A DNA stretch of 6,904 bases. Source: an uncultured Lachnospiraceae bacterium. GTDB lineage: Bacteria; Bacillota; Clostridia; Lachnospirales; Lachnospiraceae. Positions 6,389 through 6,904 of this stretch are shown here, piece by piece (position 1 is the stretch's first letter; the number at the start of each line of letters is the position of its first letter). The notes beneath the pieces were generated by a model, which did no database searches, had not been told where the DNA came from, and saw only the letters and a list, made by a program, of their open reading frames with translations. Both the position numbers and the translations under genes were made by a program. The stretch lies in NCBI GenBank assembly GCA_910589635.1, contig CAJUTD010000115.1:1-6904 (forward strand), in the 5' to 3' direction.

Positions 6389-6904
6389 ATGAAGAGCATA
6401 GATGCAGATATCAAAGCGGGCAGTTTTCAGCCGGTGTATCTGTTATACGGTGAGGAATCATATCTGAAAAAGCAGTATGGGCAAAAGCTGAGGCGGGCGT
6501 TGGCTGGGGCAGATGATACGATGAATGCATCTTTTTACGAAGGTAAAAACATCAATCCCGGAGAAATCATTGATCTGGCGGAGACACTTCCCTTCTTTGC
6601 GGAGCGCAGGCTAATCATGCTTGAAAACAGCGGCGTATTCAAGAGTTCTTCGGAGGAGCTTGCGGACTATATGAACCATGTCGCGGAAACGACTTGTTTT
6701 GTATTTGTAGAGGAGGAGGTTGACAAGCGGGGCAAGATGTTTAAGGCCGCCAAAAACGTTGGCAGGGTAGTGGAATTCCCGCGCCAGACAGAAGAAGTGC
6801 TGATTCGCTGGATTCTGGCAAGGCTGGGGCGGGAACAGAAGAAAATTACCCGCCAAGTTTTACAGCTATTTCTGGAAAAAACCGGAAACGACATGGAATA
6901 TATA
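6389..6904 (+). CDS. holA: DNA polymerase III subunit delta (N-terminal half, cut by the window end)
   Basis: Clamp-loader subunit that opens the beta sliding clamp during replisome assembly; it acts in the cytoplasm in complex with the other clamp-loader subunits. The 172 visible residues match the HolA N-terminal half; the family is usually about 330-345 residues, so roughly half is missing beyond the window. Visible features are the opening segment SIDADIKAGSFQPVYLLYGEESYLKK (residues 3-28), typical of Firmicute HolA and resembling a degenerate nucleotide-binding fold, the segment LPFFAERRLIMLEN (67-80), DKRGKMFKA (from D112), and the beginning of the second domain with KTGNDMEYI at the window edge. 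The frame is open to the last base. The gene sits 105 bases after comEC; comEC followed by holA is a common order in Firmicutes. It probably has its own promoter, as befits an essential housekeeping gene. Confidence 0.93.
   Translation, partial: MKSIDADIKAGSFQPVYLLYGEESYLKKQYGQKLRRALAGADDTMNASFYEGKNINPGEIIDLAETLPFFAERRLIMLENSGVFKSSSEELADYMNHVAETTCFVFVEEEVDKRGKMFKAAKNVGRVVEFPRQTEEVLIRWILARLGREQKKITRQVLQLFLEKTGNDMEYI

Overview
The window reads as a stretch of core chromosome from a Gram-positive Clostridia-type Firmicute, most likely a member of the Lachnospiraceae. This is inferred from protein style (ComEA, ComEC/Rec2, GerMN lipoprotein, WalR/PhoB-like regulator), strong GGAGG-type ribosome binding sites and gene order; no rRNA or other phylogenetic marker is present. 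All genes lie on the + strand and are tightly packed. I see no mobile element, CRISPR array, tRNA or rRNA.

Layout. (1) comEA (11-685): a DNA-binding competence lipoprotein with an SLBB domain and a helix-hairpin-helix module. (2) An OmpR/PhoB-type response regulator (695-1384). (3) Its cognate membrane sensor histidine kinase (1412-2839). (4) A lipoprotein with two GerMN modules (2836-3831). (5) comEC/rec2 (3824-6283): the DNA uptake channel, with an intact metallo-beta-lactamase-like domain. (6) A 105-base gap carrying a plausible sigma-A promoter and a small hairpin. (7) The first half of holA, DNA polymerase III delta (6389 to the window end).

Genes 1-5 look like one transcription unit. 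The comEA stop lies inside the Shine-Dalgarno region of the regulator, the kinase and GerMN genes overlap by 4 bases, and the GerMN and comEC genes overlap by 8. No terminator is visible between any of them.

How they fit together: ComEA would capture double-stranded DNA at the outer face of the membrane and pass it to ComEC for import of a single strand. The two-component system and its adjacent lipoprotein sit exactly between the two uptake genes, where the classical Bacillus comE operon has comEB. The triad regulator-kinase-GerMN lipoprotein resembles the actinobacterial mtrA-mtrB-lpqB cassette, so an envelope- or wall-sensing circuit tied to DNA uptake is the most interesting hypothesis. 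The genes themselves are recognisable families; the novelty, if any, is in the arrangement.
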